From positions 1,767,486-1,831,485 of the forward strand of contig NC_017094.1 of assembly GCF_000284315.1 (NCBI RefSeq): 64,000 nt of DNA, in the 5' to 3' direction. A model generated the notes under the pieces. It was given only the letters and a program-made list of their open reading frames with translations. It had not been told where the DNA came from and did no database searches. Positions within the stretch are counted from its first letter, which is position 1; each line of letters opens with the position of its first letter. Of the stretch, positions 18,303 through 26,708 are shown one piece after another. Origin of the DNA: Leptospirillum ferrooxidans C2-3. Lineage in GTDB: Bacteria > Nitrospirota > Leptospirillia > Leptospirillales > Leptospirillaceae. The position numbers were made by a program, and so were the translations under genes.

Positions 18303-18450
18303 ATGAACTCTCCCGCTCCTAAGCGCTTTGCGCTGTAGGAGGGGTTTCCGATCTCGCGAGCGGAAGTTCCTCTTTCGCCGAGGATGCGCGAAGGCGTTTG
18401 GTCCTTCGCGTCTTATCGTCCTCTCCGGAGGCTTTGACTTCGGACCGTTC
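18303..18450 (-). ncRNA. Probable TnpB guide RNA (omega RNA/reRNA)
   Basis: Placed by family knowledge. IS605 TnpB guide RNAs overlap the 3' end of tnpB and run out through the right-end hairpin, with the guide in the flanking DNA below about 18303. The hairpin is visible; transcript limits cannot be read. Confidence 0.4.
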
Positions 18451-19752
18451 CGGCCCTAGTGTTTTGAGTTTTCCGATCCCGCACCGCCGAATCGTCTTCT
18501 GCGGGACTTTCCCTTCCAGAAGAAGACGAATGCCCCTCTTGGCGATGACACGGCTGGCGTTGAGATCGGCGTTGTCCGCGAGTCCACAGCGCTGGCAGAC
18601 GAACCCGGCCTGGGAAGGCCGGTTGTCCGGATGAATGTGCCCGCACCGGGCGCATTCCTGCGAACTGAATTGAGGAGAGACCTTGATGACGAGCTTTCCG
18701 GATCTCCGGGCTTTGTAGGACAGGAGCACCACGAACAGACCCCAGCAGGACGACAGGATCGCCCAGTTGAGTCCGGCCTTGGCGCGGGCTCCGTTCCGGA
18801 CATTCCGTCCGGATTCGTCCTTTTTCGGCTCAGGGCTCCTCGTCATGTTTTTGACCTTGAGATCCTCAACAACGAAAAGGGTCCGGTCGGGATCGGACAC
18901 AAGGTCGCGGGTGGCCTTGTGGATCACGTCCTTGCGGACGTTCTTGGCATACTCGAAGGACCGGGCCAGGCGTCGTTTCGTCTTCTTCCGGTTCTGCGAC
19001 CCTTTTTGTTGCCGGGCGAGTTTTCGTTGCCAGCGTTTCCGTGTCCGTTCCTTTTTCTCCATCCGGGCCTTCTGGATGTCGGAAAAGTCGATCCTCCGGC
19101 CGGAGCTGGCCATCACCGGAATCGTCACGCCCCGGTCGAAGCCCAGGGTTTTGCCCTCAAGCTCTTCTTCCGAAAACATCCGGAGCCAGGAGACCGTGTC
19201 CTCCTCCTTCGGTTCCGGGAGTCCATCGTCCGAGGAGAAGGAGATGAACCACTTCCCCGCCTCGACCGAGACGTGAAGCGAGGCGGGACGGGAATACGGG
19301 GTCTGGGCCTTGAAGGACAGAACCCCGAGCGGGAATTTCTTTGTTCCCAGAATCAGTTCTCCGCATTGCGTTTCATCGTTGGTCTGGAAGGAGAACAGTT
19401 CGGAGGTGATCCAGACCGACTGCCGTCCGTCCTTCACCTTGAACGTGGGCCGCCGGGCCAGGCCGGAAAAGAAGCGGGCGTAGGCTTGTTTCCACCGGAC
19501 TGCCCCGTTGCGGAGGATCGGGGAGGGAACCTCCCGGAGCCAGGAGGTCTCCGGTCCGATGAACCGGGCGTACTCCTGGTCGACGGGAACGGGCGTTCCC
19601 GAAAGAGAGACCGCTTTTTTGGCGAAGGCCCGGTCATACCGGTCTTCGGACACCTTGGCGTTGTAAATGAACCGCTGGTGTCCGATCCATTGAAGCAAGA
19701 TCTTTTCTTGGGCGGGAGTGGGATACGCGCGGAAGCGCTTGCCGGTCTGCAT
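18319..19752 (-). CDS. tnpB: TnpB (RNA-guided nuclease of IS605 family)
   Basis: A 477-residue OrfB/TnpB protein with an N-terminal OrfB helix-turn-helix (RFRAYPTPAQEKILLQWIGHQRFIYN). The RuvC core has all three acidic residues in context: Asp in TLGFDRGV, Glu in VVEDLKVKNM and Asp in NADLNASR. A CARCGH...CQRCG zinc finger precedes the last. The tail is Arg/Lys- and Ser-rich, as expected where the guide RNA overlaps the coding end. TnpB cuts DNA at sites matching its guide and helps the element persist. No frameshift is seen. ATG 19752 lies 23 bp from the divergent tnpA start. Confidence 0.93.
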   Translation of the reverse strand: MQTGKRFRAYPTPAQEKILLQWIGHQRFIYNAKVSEDRYDRAFAKKAVSLSGTPVPVDQEYARFIGPETSWLREVPSPILRNGAVRWKQAYARFFSGLARRPTFKVKDGRQSVWITSELFSFQTNDETQCGELILGTKKFPLGVLSFKAQTPYSRPASLHVSVEAGKWFISFSSDDGLPEPKEEDTVSWLRMFSEEELEGKTLGFDRGVTIPVMASSGRRIDFSDIQKARMEKKERTRKRWQRKLARQQKGSQNRKKTKRRLARSFEYAKNVRKDVIHKATRDLVSDPDRTLFVVEDLKVKNMTRSPEPKKDESGRNVRNGARAKAGLNWAILSSCWGLFVVLLSYKARRSGKLVIKVSPQFSSQECARCGHIHPDNRPSQAGFVCQRCGLADNADLNASRVIAKRGIRLLLEGKVPQKTIRRCGIGKLKTLGPERSEVKASGEDDKTRRTKRLRASSAKEELPLARSETPPTAQSA

Positions 19753-19775
19753 GAGAGCATGATACCTTTACTTAC

Positions 19776-20222
19776 ATGGAAACTCAACCAAACAAGTCTA
19801 GTTCCAATGCCGTTTATTCTCTTAAGCTACACATTATCTTTGTGACAAAGTATCGGCGCAAGGTGCTCTCTCCGGATCTTCTGGAATATTTACAGAGCGC
19901 CTTCGGCGAGATCCTGTCGGACTGGCGATGCACCTTGCTGGAATTCGGAGGGGAAGCGGATCATGTGCATCTTCTGGCGGAGATCCACCCAGCCCTCAAC
20001 ATCTCCACACTGATCAACAATCTGAAAACGGCCTCGGCCAGACGGGTTCGCAATCGTTTTTCGGACCATCTGAAGCCATTTTACTGGAAGCCGTATTTCT
20101 GGCATCGGGCCTACTATGTGGGGAGTGTAGGCGCAGCGACACTGGAAACGGTCCGTCGCTATGTCGAAAGCCAAGGAACAACTGAAAAAGCGGGAAGAAG
20201 AAAAACAAAACCGCCCGCTTGA
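19776..20222 (+). CDS. tnpA: TnpA (IS200-type HUH tyrosine transposase)
   Basis: A 148-residue Y1 transposase with YSLKLHIIFVTKYRRKVLS at the start, the HUH metal-binding motif in ADHVHLLAEI and the catalytic tyrosine in VRRYVESQG. It cuts and joins single-stranded element ends at their subterminal hairpins. Length and motifs are complete, so the element may still move. It is divergent from tnpB. Confidence 0.93.
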   Translation: METQPNKSSSNAVYSLKLHIIFVTKYRRKVLSPDLLEYLQSAFGEILSDWRCTLLEFGGEADHVHLLAEIHPALNISTLINNLKTASARRVRNRFSDHLKPFYWKPYFWHRAYYVGSVGAATLETVRRYVESQGTTEKAGRRKTKPPA

Positions 20223-20275
20223 CCCCCTCTTGACCCATGGCCTAAGAAGGGGAATGCGCGGGCAAATATTCAAGT

Positions 20276-20595
20276 TTTTTTCAGCAAATAGCTTATAAAA
20301 ATTCTATTGAAACCACGAAACGATAAAGAGTCCGAACCATGAAAAGTCCTAAACAGGATTTTCTCGTCATATCGCCTATCGGAACGGGAAGAGCATTTGG
20401 AATGACTGGGATCAGATTCGTCAATCTTTAGGAAGAGGCAACACCCAACGAAACACAATCTCAATTCGGGCTAAGGCCGGTGGCTGTACTGCAGCGACCA
20501 AGGAGAATCAGAGCCCGTGGAATGAATCTGCTGGATCTATTCCATGAAAAAAGTCCCTTATCCTTTGATGTTTTGCCGGCAATATTTTCAGGATT
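20276..20595. other. 320-bp spacer without a recognised gene
   Basis: Between the IS605-type element and the hopanoid locus. Short frames are present but none has a ribosome site or a known motif; nothing else is recognised. Confidence 0.5.
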
Positions 20596-20985
20596 CTAGC
20601 TCCTCGAAACAAGAATAACCCCTGAAGTAATGAGTAGAACTCCGACCCACCGATTAAAGGAGACATGCTCTTTCAAAAAGATTCTGGCCATCATCGCGGT
20701 CAACACATATCCGAATCCTGTCATGGGGATGACCAGACTGACGGGAAGACGCTGGAGAAATCCCAATAGCATAATGTAGTAAATCGCCTGCAGAGAGACT
20801 CCAGCCCATACCCAAGGATTGACAATCGTTCCCCTGAAACGTTCCGCAGCAGATTCCCCTGAGCTTTTTCTTGATTCCCTCATTCCTTTTGAAAGAACGA
20901 TAAAACCGATATGTTCCAGAATCAAAGCCACTAAAAATCCTGAAAAAAATGTCCACCCTCCAATAGAAGCAATCGGTCCGTGCAT
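20596..20985 (-). CDS. Small DMT-superfamily (EamA/ArnE-like) four-helix membrane protein
   Basis: A 129-residue protein with four hydrophobic spans (near 8-27, 55-73, 78-98 and 105-125) and the PVSLVIPMTGFGYVLTAMMARIFLKEHVSFNRWVGVLLI pattern of one EamA half, the size of SMR/ArnE proteins. ATG 20985 follows GAGG at 5-base spacing. It is the last gene of the hopanoid run, 31 bp after hpnI. Since ArnE/ArnF-type proteins flip sugar lipids, a role in moving the HpnI glycosyl-hopanoid product across the membrane is a reasonable guess; a drug/metabolite exporter is the alternative. Confidence 0.7.
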   Translation of the reverse strand: MHGPIASIGGWTFFSGFLVALILEHIGFIVLSKGMRESRKSSGESAAERFRGTIVNPWVWAGVSLQAIYYIMLLGFLQRLPVSLVIPMTGFGYVLTAMMARIFLKEHVSFNRWVGVLLITSGVILVSRS

Positions 20986-21016
20986 AGCTTCCTCACTATA
21001 ATGAATAAGCATGATT

Positions 21017-22243
21017 CTATGACTGCCCTTTTGGAAATTCCATCAATTGCCCTCCCTTGAGAACGGAAAAACGCCTTCCCCGCCAGATGATCTGATGCCC
21101 AAAACTTGCAAAATAAAGCGCCAATGAAAGGATTTCCCTAATGAACAACAAATGTAATTGTCTTTTTCCAATTGGACGCGATACGAATCTTTTGGATAGA
21201 TCAGAGAGGATCAGCAGATGCGAACACCACAAAAACAGTGAAAAGATCAAAAGAAAAGGATCACCGGCCAATTCGAACAATACCCCTGAAGAGAATAGAA
21301 ATGGAAAAGGCCTTAATATGATGGAAAAAGAGTATCCAAGAGGACGACAGCTTCTATAGGTAATGACCCACCTTCTCTCTTGCTCCCAAAAGGAGCGCCA
21401 GCTTTGGTCCGGAATTTGTGCGTCAACAATATATCTTGACAAAACAATCCTAAAACCTTCCCTGAGGATCCCTTGCGCCAAATGAAAATCATCTGCCAAA
21501 AGATTCCGGATAGGGCCGAAACCGCCCATTTTCAAGAGTGCCTCCCTTCGCATCAGCATTGTTGGGCCATATGCAAAATCGATGGGAGCAAGCGCTGCTG
21601 CCAAGAGCCCTTGAGGAATCGCTTCGGTGTTCAACATGATAGAAGCCATTTGACTTGTTCCAGGACCTGTGGGGTTGCCGCGCTGAAAACATGTCACCAT
21701 ACCAATTTTAGGATCTTCAAGAGCTTCCCTCATGATCGAACGGAGATAATCCGCTCCAACCCTGATATCACTATCGTTCAAAAGGATATAAGGCGCATCA
21801 GGAAACAAGTTCTGCTCCATGAACAAAAACACATTGCTGATTTTCCGGTTCGTGCCTCTTGGTCCATCCACAATTTTGATGGAAACACAATCCGGGAAAG
21901 CAGAACACAATTCCTCAATGAGGGGGAGAACGGGGTCATCGATAGAACCAACAACAAAAACAATGGAGAAATGAGGATAATCCTGATGGATAAGCGAGAG
22001 GAAGTTTTCTCTGGCGCCAATGTCCAGACCGGCAACCGGCTTGATCATCAAAACATAAGGCCATATTGACGGATCAGAGAGAGTCTTTTTCTTGAAATGA
22101 CGATGGCCTGACCACCAGGCCAGACCATCGAAAAGAAGACCTATTCCCCCGAGAGAAAGGAGGATGAGAGAAAAATCAAAAACAAAAGGCGGCAATTTTG
22201 GCTCCGGGCTGAGCGCTGCGGGAAAGACAGCACCACAGCCCAA
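21017..22243 (-). CDS. hpnI: Hopanoid-associated glycosyltransferase HpnI
   Basis: A family 2 glycosyltransferase of the ceramide-glucosyltransferase-like HpnI type. An N-terminal membrane span (FDFSLILLSLGGIGLLFDG) is followed by the GT-A core with LLNDSDIRVGADYL (metal-binding Asp-x-Asp), FAYGPTMLMRREAL, ADDFHLAQ and the QERRW-type motif (QERRWVITYR), then C-terminal spans. HpnI adds N-acetylglucosamine to bacteriohopanetetrol in known hopanoid pathways. The frame opens with TTG at 22243; a TTG at 22195 has a better ribosome site (GGAG, 6 bases) and would give a 392-residue protein of more usual length. It follows hpnJ by 40 bp. Confidence 0.87.
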   Translation of the reverse strand: MGCGAVFPAALSPEPKLPPFVFDFSLILLSLGGIGLLFDGLAWWSGHRHFKKKTLSDPSIWPYVLMIKPVAGLDIGARENFLSLIHQDYPHFSIVFVVGSIDDPVLPLIEELCSAFPDCVSIKIVDGPRGTNRKISNVFLFMEQNLFPDAPYILLNDSDIRVGADYLRSIMREALEDPKIGMVTCFQRGNPTGPGTSQMASIMLNTEAIPQGLLAAALAPIDFAYGPTMLMRREALLKMGGFGPIRNLLADDFHLAQGILREGFRIVLSRYIVDAQIPDQSWRSFWEQERRWVITYRSCRPLGYSFSIILRPFPFLFSSGVLFELAGDPFLLIFSLFLWCSHLLILSDLSKRFVSRPIGKRQLHLLFIREILSLALYFASFGHQIIWRGRRFSVLKGGQLMEFPKGQS

Positions 22244-22283
22244 CCGTTTCAGATACTGTTGTCAGACCACAGGTGCAAATAAC

Positions 22284-23726
22284 TCAGGCAACCGAGGCCG
22301 GTGGAGTTTTAAGAGCTGCTTTCCTTTTAGAAAGGAAGCGAAAGTAAGCGACAGCTTCCCTAAAGATTTTCCGGGCTTCCTTGCCATCCCTCATTGCTCG
22401 CTTCAGAACTTTAAAAATATAGCTGGGACGATAATAGAAGCGCTGGTAAAACTTTGGAACGGCCATAAATATCTCTCTGGCACTGATTTCCGGGTAACTG
22501 ATATTGCAATTTTGAATTCCGTCACCATTCACCATATCGATTTCGCTCATATATCCTTTTTCCCTTGCAAGCTCAAAAAAATGTGTTCCGGGATAGGGAG
22601 AAGCCAGAGAAACCTGCAGTGTCTCTATATCCATCTCACAAGCGAAATCAATGGTTTTCTCTATTGTTTCAGGAGTTTCTCCTGGGAGACCAACAATAAA
22701 GGTTCCATGAATTGTCATACCAAGTTGATGGGCATTTTTCGTAAACTCCCTGGCCTGGTCAACACGGATGCCTTTTTTGACATTATTCAGGATTTGCTGG
22801 TCACCAGACTCATACCCGACAACCATCACCCGACAACCGGAATCCTTCATGATGCTAAGGGTCTCAAAATCAACATTCGCCTTGGAGTTACATCCCCAGG
22901 ACAGGTTAAATCGCTTCAGGGCATGAGAGAGTTCCCGCGTACGGTCCCGATATTCCGTAAGAGTATCATCATCAAAAAAGAGCTCCTGAATCCCCGGGAA
23001 GTTTTTCACAATGTACTCAACTTCCGAGATGACATTTTCCACAGATCGGGTCCGGTAGACATTCCCTGAAAAGGTCTGCGGCCAAAGACAGAATGTGCAC
23101 TTGCTACCACAACCCCTTCCGGTATAGATGGAAACGTAAGGATGCTTCATCCAGGGTATTTCATACAGGGAAATATCCAGATCCCTCTTGTAGACTTCGG
23201 AAGCAAACGGCAAAACATCAAGGTCTTCCAAGACCGCTCGATCCGGGGTAGCGTAAAACTTTCCATCCTTTCGAAAGTTGATCCCCAGAACCTCATCCCA
23301 AGGCTTGCCAGACGCTATCTCCGGAATTGCATAATCAAATTCTTCCCGGACAACGAAATCGATCACATTATCAGCCTTTAGCGTTATCTCCGGCAACACA
23401 CTCGGGTGTGGTCCGACAAAACCGACAATCATTGATGGATTGATGGCCTTGAAGCCTTTTGCCGTCGCAATGTCGTTATTCAGAGATGGGGTGCTTGTAT
23501 ATAAAATAACCATATCGAAGTCATTGGCCAAACGCAGAGTTTCCTTCACTCCCCACCCCATAGGAGGAGCATCCAGAACAAGGGAGTTTGGCATCATTCC
23601 TGCCGGATAGGTCAGCCAAGTCGGATACCAGAATGAGCGAACCTCTCTGGTTGCCTGATATCGTGCCCCCGCTCCCCCATCAAAATCCGAGAAGGAAGGA
23701 GGATTTAAAAATAATGTTCTAAGCAT
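22284..23726 (-). CDS. hpnJ: Hopanoid-associated radical SAM protein HpnJ
   Basis: A 480-residue B12-binding-domain radical-SAM protein. An N-terminal cobalamin-binding-like domain (about 1-180) is followed by the 4Fe-4S motif GCGSKCTFCLW near residues 204-212 and the barrel, with EELFFDDDT-like and VGYESGDQQILNNVKKG motifs. HpnJ is assigned to bacteriohopane polyol head-group modification; ring contraction to the cyclitol ether has been attributed to it. ATG 23726 has AAAGG six bases upstream. Its neighbours hpnI, ispH, hpnA and shc confirm the pathway. Confidence 0.92.
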   Translation of the reverse strand: MLRTLFLNPPSFSDFDGGAGARYQATREVRSFWYPTWLTYPAGMMPNSLVLDAPPMGWGVKETLRLANDFDMVILYTSTPSLNNDIATAKGFKAINPSMIVGFVGPHPSVLPEITLKADNVIDFVVREEFDYAIPEIASGKPWDEVLGINFRKDGKFYATPDRAVLEDLDVLPFASEVYKRDLDISLYEIPWMKHPYVSIYTGRGCGSKCTFCLWPQTFSGNVYRTRSVENVISEVEYIVKNFPGIQELFFDDDTLTEYRDRTRELSHALKRFNLSWGCNSKANVDFETLSIMKDSGCRVMVVGYESGDQQILNNVKKGIRVDQAREFTKNAHQLGMTIHGTFIVGLPGETPETIEKTIDFACEMDIETLQVSLASPYPGTHFFELAREKGYMSEIDMVNGDGIQNCNISYPEISAREIFMAVPKFYQRFYYRPSYIFKVLKRAMRDGKEARKIFREAVAYFRFLSKRKAALKTPPASVA

Positions 23727-23856
23727 CCGAAACCTTTCTTTTTTGGGGACTCTCCGGAACGGCTCAGAAAAAAGCGCCGGGAACGGTAACAGCCCCATAT
23801 CCTGTCTTTTGCATAATTTCTAAAAACACGAGGGAACAAGATCTATCCACAAAAAT

Positions 23857-24765
23857 TTAATGTGTGGAGATGAACTCTTCTTCTGCAGACTCACTGCGAT
23901 TGACCGTAACAGCATAGCCTCTCTCGCTCGAGATCTCGCCCAACCGTTCAATCACACCCTCAATCAACCAGTCCGGGGTGGATGCTCCTGCAGTCACACC
24001 GACCCGCTCGCTTCCGTTAAACCACTCCGGGTTGATATCCTTGGCACTGTCCACCAGGTAGGATTTTGGACAAAGACCGGCAGACACCTCCTGAAGACGG
24101 CGGGAATTGGCGCTTGTCGTGGAGCCGACAGTGATCATCACATCCATGTCGCCGGCAATCTCAAGAGCGGATGTCTGACGCTTTTCGGTCGCATCACAAA
24201 TGGTGTTGTGGACCTCGAGCTGGGGATATTTGACGGTCAGGAGGGCAAGGATCTCGTCAAAATACTTGATACTCTGAGTCGTCTGGGAAACCAATGCCAC
24301 CGGGCCGCTGACAACAGGAAGACGATCAATCTCTTCCGGTTTGTGGAAGATATGGATATGTTCCTTTGCCCAACCCTGGACACCCATCACTTCATCATGA
24401 CTCTCCTCACCCAAGAGGAGGATCGTGTAATTCTTGTCGGCAAGATTGCGGACGATGCGATGGATCTTTGAAACAAGAGGACAGGTTGTATCAACCACTT
24501 CAAGATTCTTATCCCGGGCTTCCTTGATGACATCGGGAGCGACACCATGTGCGCTGATGATCAGCGTGCCACGATCCACCTCAGAGACAGCATCGACCGA
24601 TTGCACTCCCCGGTTTGCCAAATCCTTTACGACATGGGTATTGTGAACAATTTCATGGAGAATGAAAACAGGGCCCACTGACTCTTCAGCAGACTTGTTC
24701 GCAAGTTTGATTGCAAGCTTCACACCAACACAAACTCCTGCATATTCCGGTAAAAATATATCCAT
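23857..24765 (-). CDS. ispH: 4-hydroxy-3-methylbut-2-enyl diphosphate reductase
   Basis: A 302-residue iron-sulfur enzyme, the last step of the MEP pathway, yielding IPP and DMAPP. The three cluster cysteines are in AGVCVGV near residue 12, VVDTTCPLV near 96 and HNTICDAT near 190. Catalytic-site residues are visible in HNTHVVKDL and SHDEVMG. ATG 24765 is preferred over the adjacent TTG because AGGAG lies six bases before it. Its place between hpnA and hpnJ ties isoprenoid supply to hopanoid production. Confidence 0.96.
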   Translation of the reverse strand: MDIFLPEYAGVCVGVKLAIKLANKSAEESVGPVFILHEIVHNTHVVKDLANRGVQSVDAVSEVDRGTLIISAHGVAPDVIKEARDKNLEVVDTTCPLVSKIHRIVRNLADKNYTILLLGEESHDEVMGVQGWAKEHIHIFHKPEEIDRLPVVSGPVALVSQTTQSIKYFDEILALLTVKYPQLEVHNTICDATEKRQTSALEIAGDMDVMITVGSTTSANSRRLQEVSAGLCPKSYLVDSAKDINPEWFNGSERVGVTAGASTPDWLIEGVIERLGEISSERGYAVTVNRSESAEEEFISTH

Positions 24766-24856
24766 CAATTTCTCCTGATTGTTAAAATGACCCTTGCCAA
24801 AAGCCGACTTTCGAACGGTTGTCAGACAACGGACAAGCTCTTCGACTCACTTCAGG

Positions 24857-25906
24857 TCAGCCCACTGAGCCCGGAAAGGTCCCGGCTCCCATATACTCTT
24901 CTTTTGAAAACCACACGACAGCATCTTCAAAAGCTTTTTCAACAGGAGTCAAGACGAGGCCCAACTCCCTAACAGCCCTATCTCCTGAAAAAAACATCAT
25001 TTTATGGGCCATTCGAGCCGCATCAAAAGGAACAAGCGGTTCACGGCCTGTCAAGAGGGAGATCCCCTCAGACACCACGGAAACGGGAAAAAGAAGAGAC
25101 CGGGGCATCTCTGCCTTCGGAGCCGGCACTCCCGTTATTTTTGCCAAAAGATGAAATATTTCGATCAACTGCATATTTTGATTCGCCAAAATGTATTTCT
25201 GCCCGGGAATACCCTTTTGTGCTGCCAGAAGATGGCCCCTGGCCACATCCCGAACATGGATGACATTGAGTCCTGTCCGAACATACGCCTTCATCATTTT
25301 GCGCATGTAATCCCGAACAATCCGGCCCGTTGGAGTCGGCTTGATGTCTCTCTCCCCGATTGGAGCACTGGGGTTGACGATCACAATGGGAAGAGATACT
25401 CCCCCATCATGCCCCCCTGCATAAGACAATACCAACTGCTCTGAGAGATACTTCGACAGCTTATATTCCCCGATCAGCGTTTTTGTGTCAACTTCCATCG
25501 TCTCATTGATCGGGATTCCATCCGTCCGAGTCCCCAGTGCGGCAACGCTCGAGCAATAGACAATCCTTTCAGGACGGCATATTCTGCAAGCTTCCAGCAT
25601 ATTTCGAGTCCCCTCAACATTGGTTTGAATGATCTCACCTTTCCGAGGGGTCCACAATCGATAATCTGCGGCTACATGATACAACTCCTGCATCCCGTCA
25701 AGAGCACGAACGAGAGACAGCGGATCAAGAAGATCACCCGTTACCCAGGAAACGGTCTCACTTTCTTCCGGCAGATTCCTTTTGTCACTGCCGTCTCTTA
25801 TCAAACACCGAATCGAGTAACCTTCCTCGATCAGCAATCTTGCCACATGCGAGCCGACAAAACCTGTCGCCCCCGTAACAAGGGCTGTTCGATTTCCTTT
25901 CGCCAT
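24857..25906 (-). CDS. hpnA: HpnA, NAD-dependent epimerase/dihydroflavonol-4-reductase-like
   Basis: A 349-residue short-chain dehydrogenase of the extended family. The N-terminal TGATGFVGSHVARLL nucleotide-binding motif is clear. The active site would be Ser in CSSVAALG with Tyr-x-x-x-Lys in GEYKLSKYLSEQL. HpnA genes are markers of hopanoid clusters; the substrate is not established but is thought to be a hopanoid side-chain intermediate. ATG 25906 is favoured over an adjacent GTG by GGAG at 5-base spacing. It is 91 bp upstream of ispH and appears to start the downstream half of the locus. Confidence 0.9.
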   Translation of the reverse strand: MAKGNRTALVTGATGFVGSHVARLLIEEGYSIRCLIRDGSDKRNLPEESETVSWVTGDLLDPLSLVRALDGMQELYHVAADYRLWTPRKGEIIQTNVEGTRNMLEACRICRPERIVYCSSVAALGTRTDGIPINETMEVDTKTLIGEYKLSKYLSEQLVLSYAGGHDGGVSLPIVIVNPSAPIGERDIKPTPTGRIVRDYMRKMMKAYVRTGLNVIHVRDVARGHLLAAQKGIPGQKYILANQNMQLIEIFHLLAKITGVPAPKAEMPRSLLFPVSVVSEGISLLTGREPLVPFDAARMAHKMMFFSGDRAVRELGLVLTPVEKAFEDAVVWFSKEEYMGAGTFPGSVG

Positions 25907-26033
25907 CACAACTCCTTCAAGATTTCATATTTTTTCAGGAGAGAACTCCTGTGATAAAATGAAAGGCAGTTTTCTACCATCATCGTCTCCTGACATTGTC
26001 CCACTTCAACCGACATTTTCTAAAGAGGTTTTT

Positions 26034-26708
26034 TTGATCGAGCAGATAACAGTCATCAGAAAGTTCCTCACCAGTTCCGCCCTTTTTTTAATCATTGCTT
26101 CCTGTACAACCGCTCCGGTCCCCCTGAAAGACCAGAGTGCATTGGATGCAGGCAAGATCGAACTTCCCGACACGGTTTTTCCATCCTCCGAACTGGAGTC
26201 CCAAATGGAACCTGTCCTGAAAAAAGACGGATTCGCATGGTCAGACCCCAGATACACCATCGGAAAGCATCTCATCAAGGGAGATGAAGTCTTCTGGTTT
26301 GACCAAAATCAAAAATGGCATATCACTCGCTACACCGCCCGTTTTTTTCCGAACGAATACACAATCAACCGTTACATGGTCAATTCCGCCAGGGATGTCC
26401 ACAAACTAGGAAAAACACAGACAACATCCATTGCAACATGTGTCTTTGACCGGCCAGCTTTTACTTTCAGACACTATAGCGATGTCTCGCTCCCCACTTT
26501 TTTCACAGACGGACTTCTGATGGGCACGGTCGACCTGTTTCTGTCACCCATCTCTTACCTCTCATGCACTCTCCTGGACAGCAACAAGCGAACCATTCAG
26601 GCGGTCACCAAACAAAATGACACGAAAGCCGAAGAGAGGATAAGAGAAACCCTTCAGAAGGGGAATCCGATACCGACAAACTCCACGGGACCCGCCTGGG
26701 TTGAATAG
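26034..26708 (+). CDS. Putative lipoprotein of unknown function
   Basis: A 224-residue protein, the only plus-strand gene in the hopanoid locus. From the TTG at 26034 (AGAGG upstream) it starts with a basic/hydrophobic signal ending FLIIASC, a lipobox, so the mature protein would be lipid-anchored at Cys. An ATG at 25959 in the same frame would put the signal 25 residues inward and has a poor ribosome site. The mature part has DEVFWFDQNQKWHITRYTARFFPNEY and a hydrophobic stretch near GLLMGTVDLFLSPISYLSCTLL. No family is recognised. Its last 55 bp overlap, convergently, the end of the HpnG/Omp gene. Confidence 0.6.
   Translation: MIEQITVIRKFLTSSALFLIIASCTTAPVPLKDQSALDAGKIELPDTVFPSSELESQMEPVLKKDGFAWSDPRYTIGKHLIKGDEVFWFDQNQKWHITRYTARFFPNEYTINRYMVNSARDVHKLGKTQTTSIATCVFDRPAFTFRHYSDVSLPTFFTDGLLMGTVDLFLSPISYLSCTLLDSNKRTIQAVTKQNDTKAEERIRETLQKGNPIPTNSTGPAWVE

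Larger units (their letters stand above)
18303..20275. mobile_element. IS605-type element (IS200/IS605 family) with divergent tnpA and tnpB
   Basis: Two divergent genes, tnpB (minus) and tnpA (plus), are separated by 23 bp, as in IS605/IS608. Subterminal imperfect hairpins of the kind TnpA recognises lie just outside each gene: CTCCT-AGCGC/GCGCT-AGGAG at 18310-18343 and CCCC-TCTT/AAGA-GGGG near 20221-20252. The outer limits are approximate, since this family makes no target duplication. Both genes look intact and are more G+C-rich than the flanks. Confidence 0.75.

Noticed and set aside
18631-19845. A 404-codon plus-strand frame antisense to tnpB
   Set aside because: It mirrors the tnpB gene, whose RuvC and zinc motifs are clear; the antisense frame has no recognisable domain and arises from the G+C-rich codon bias.
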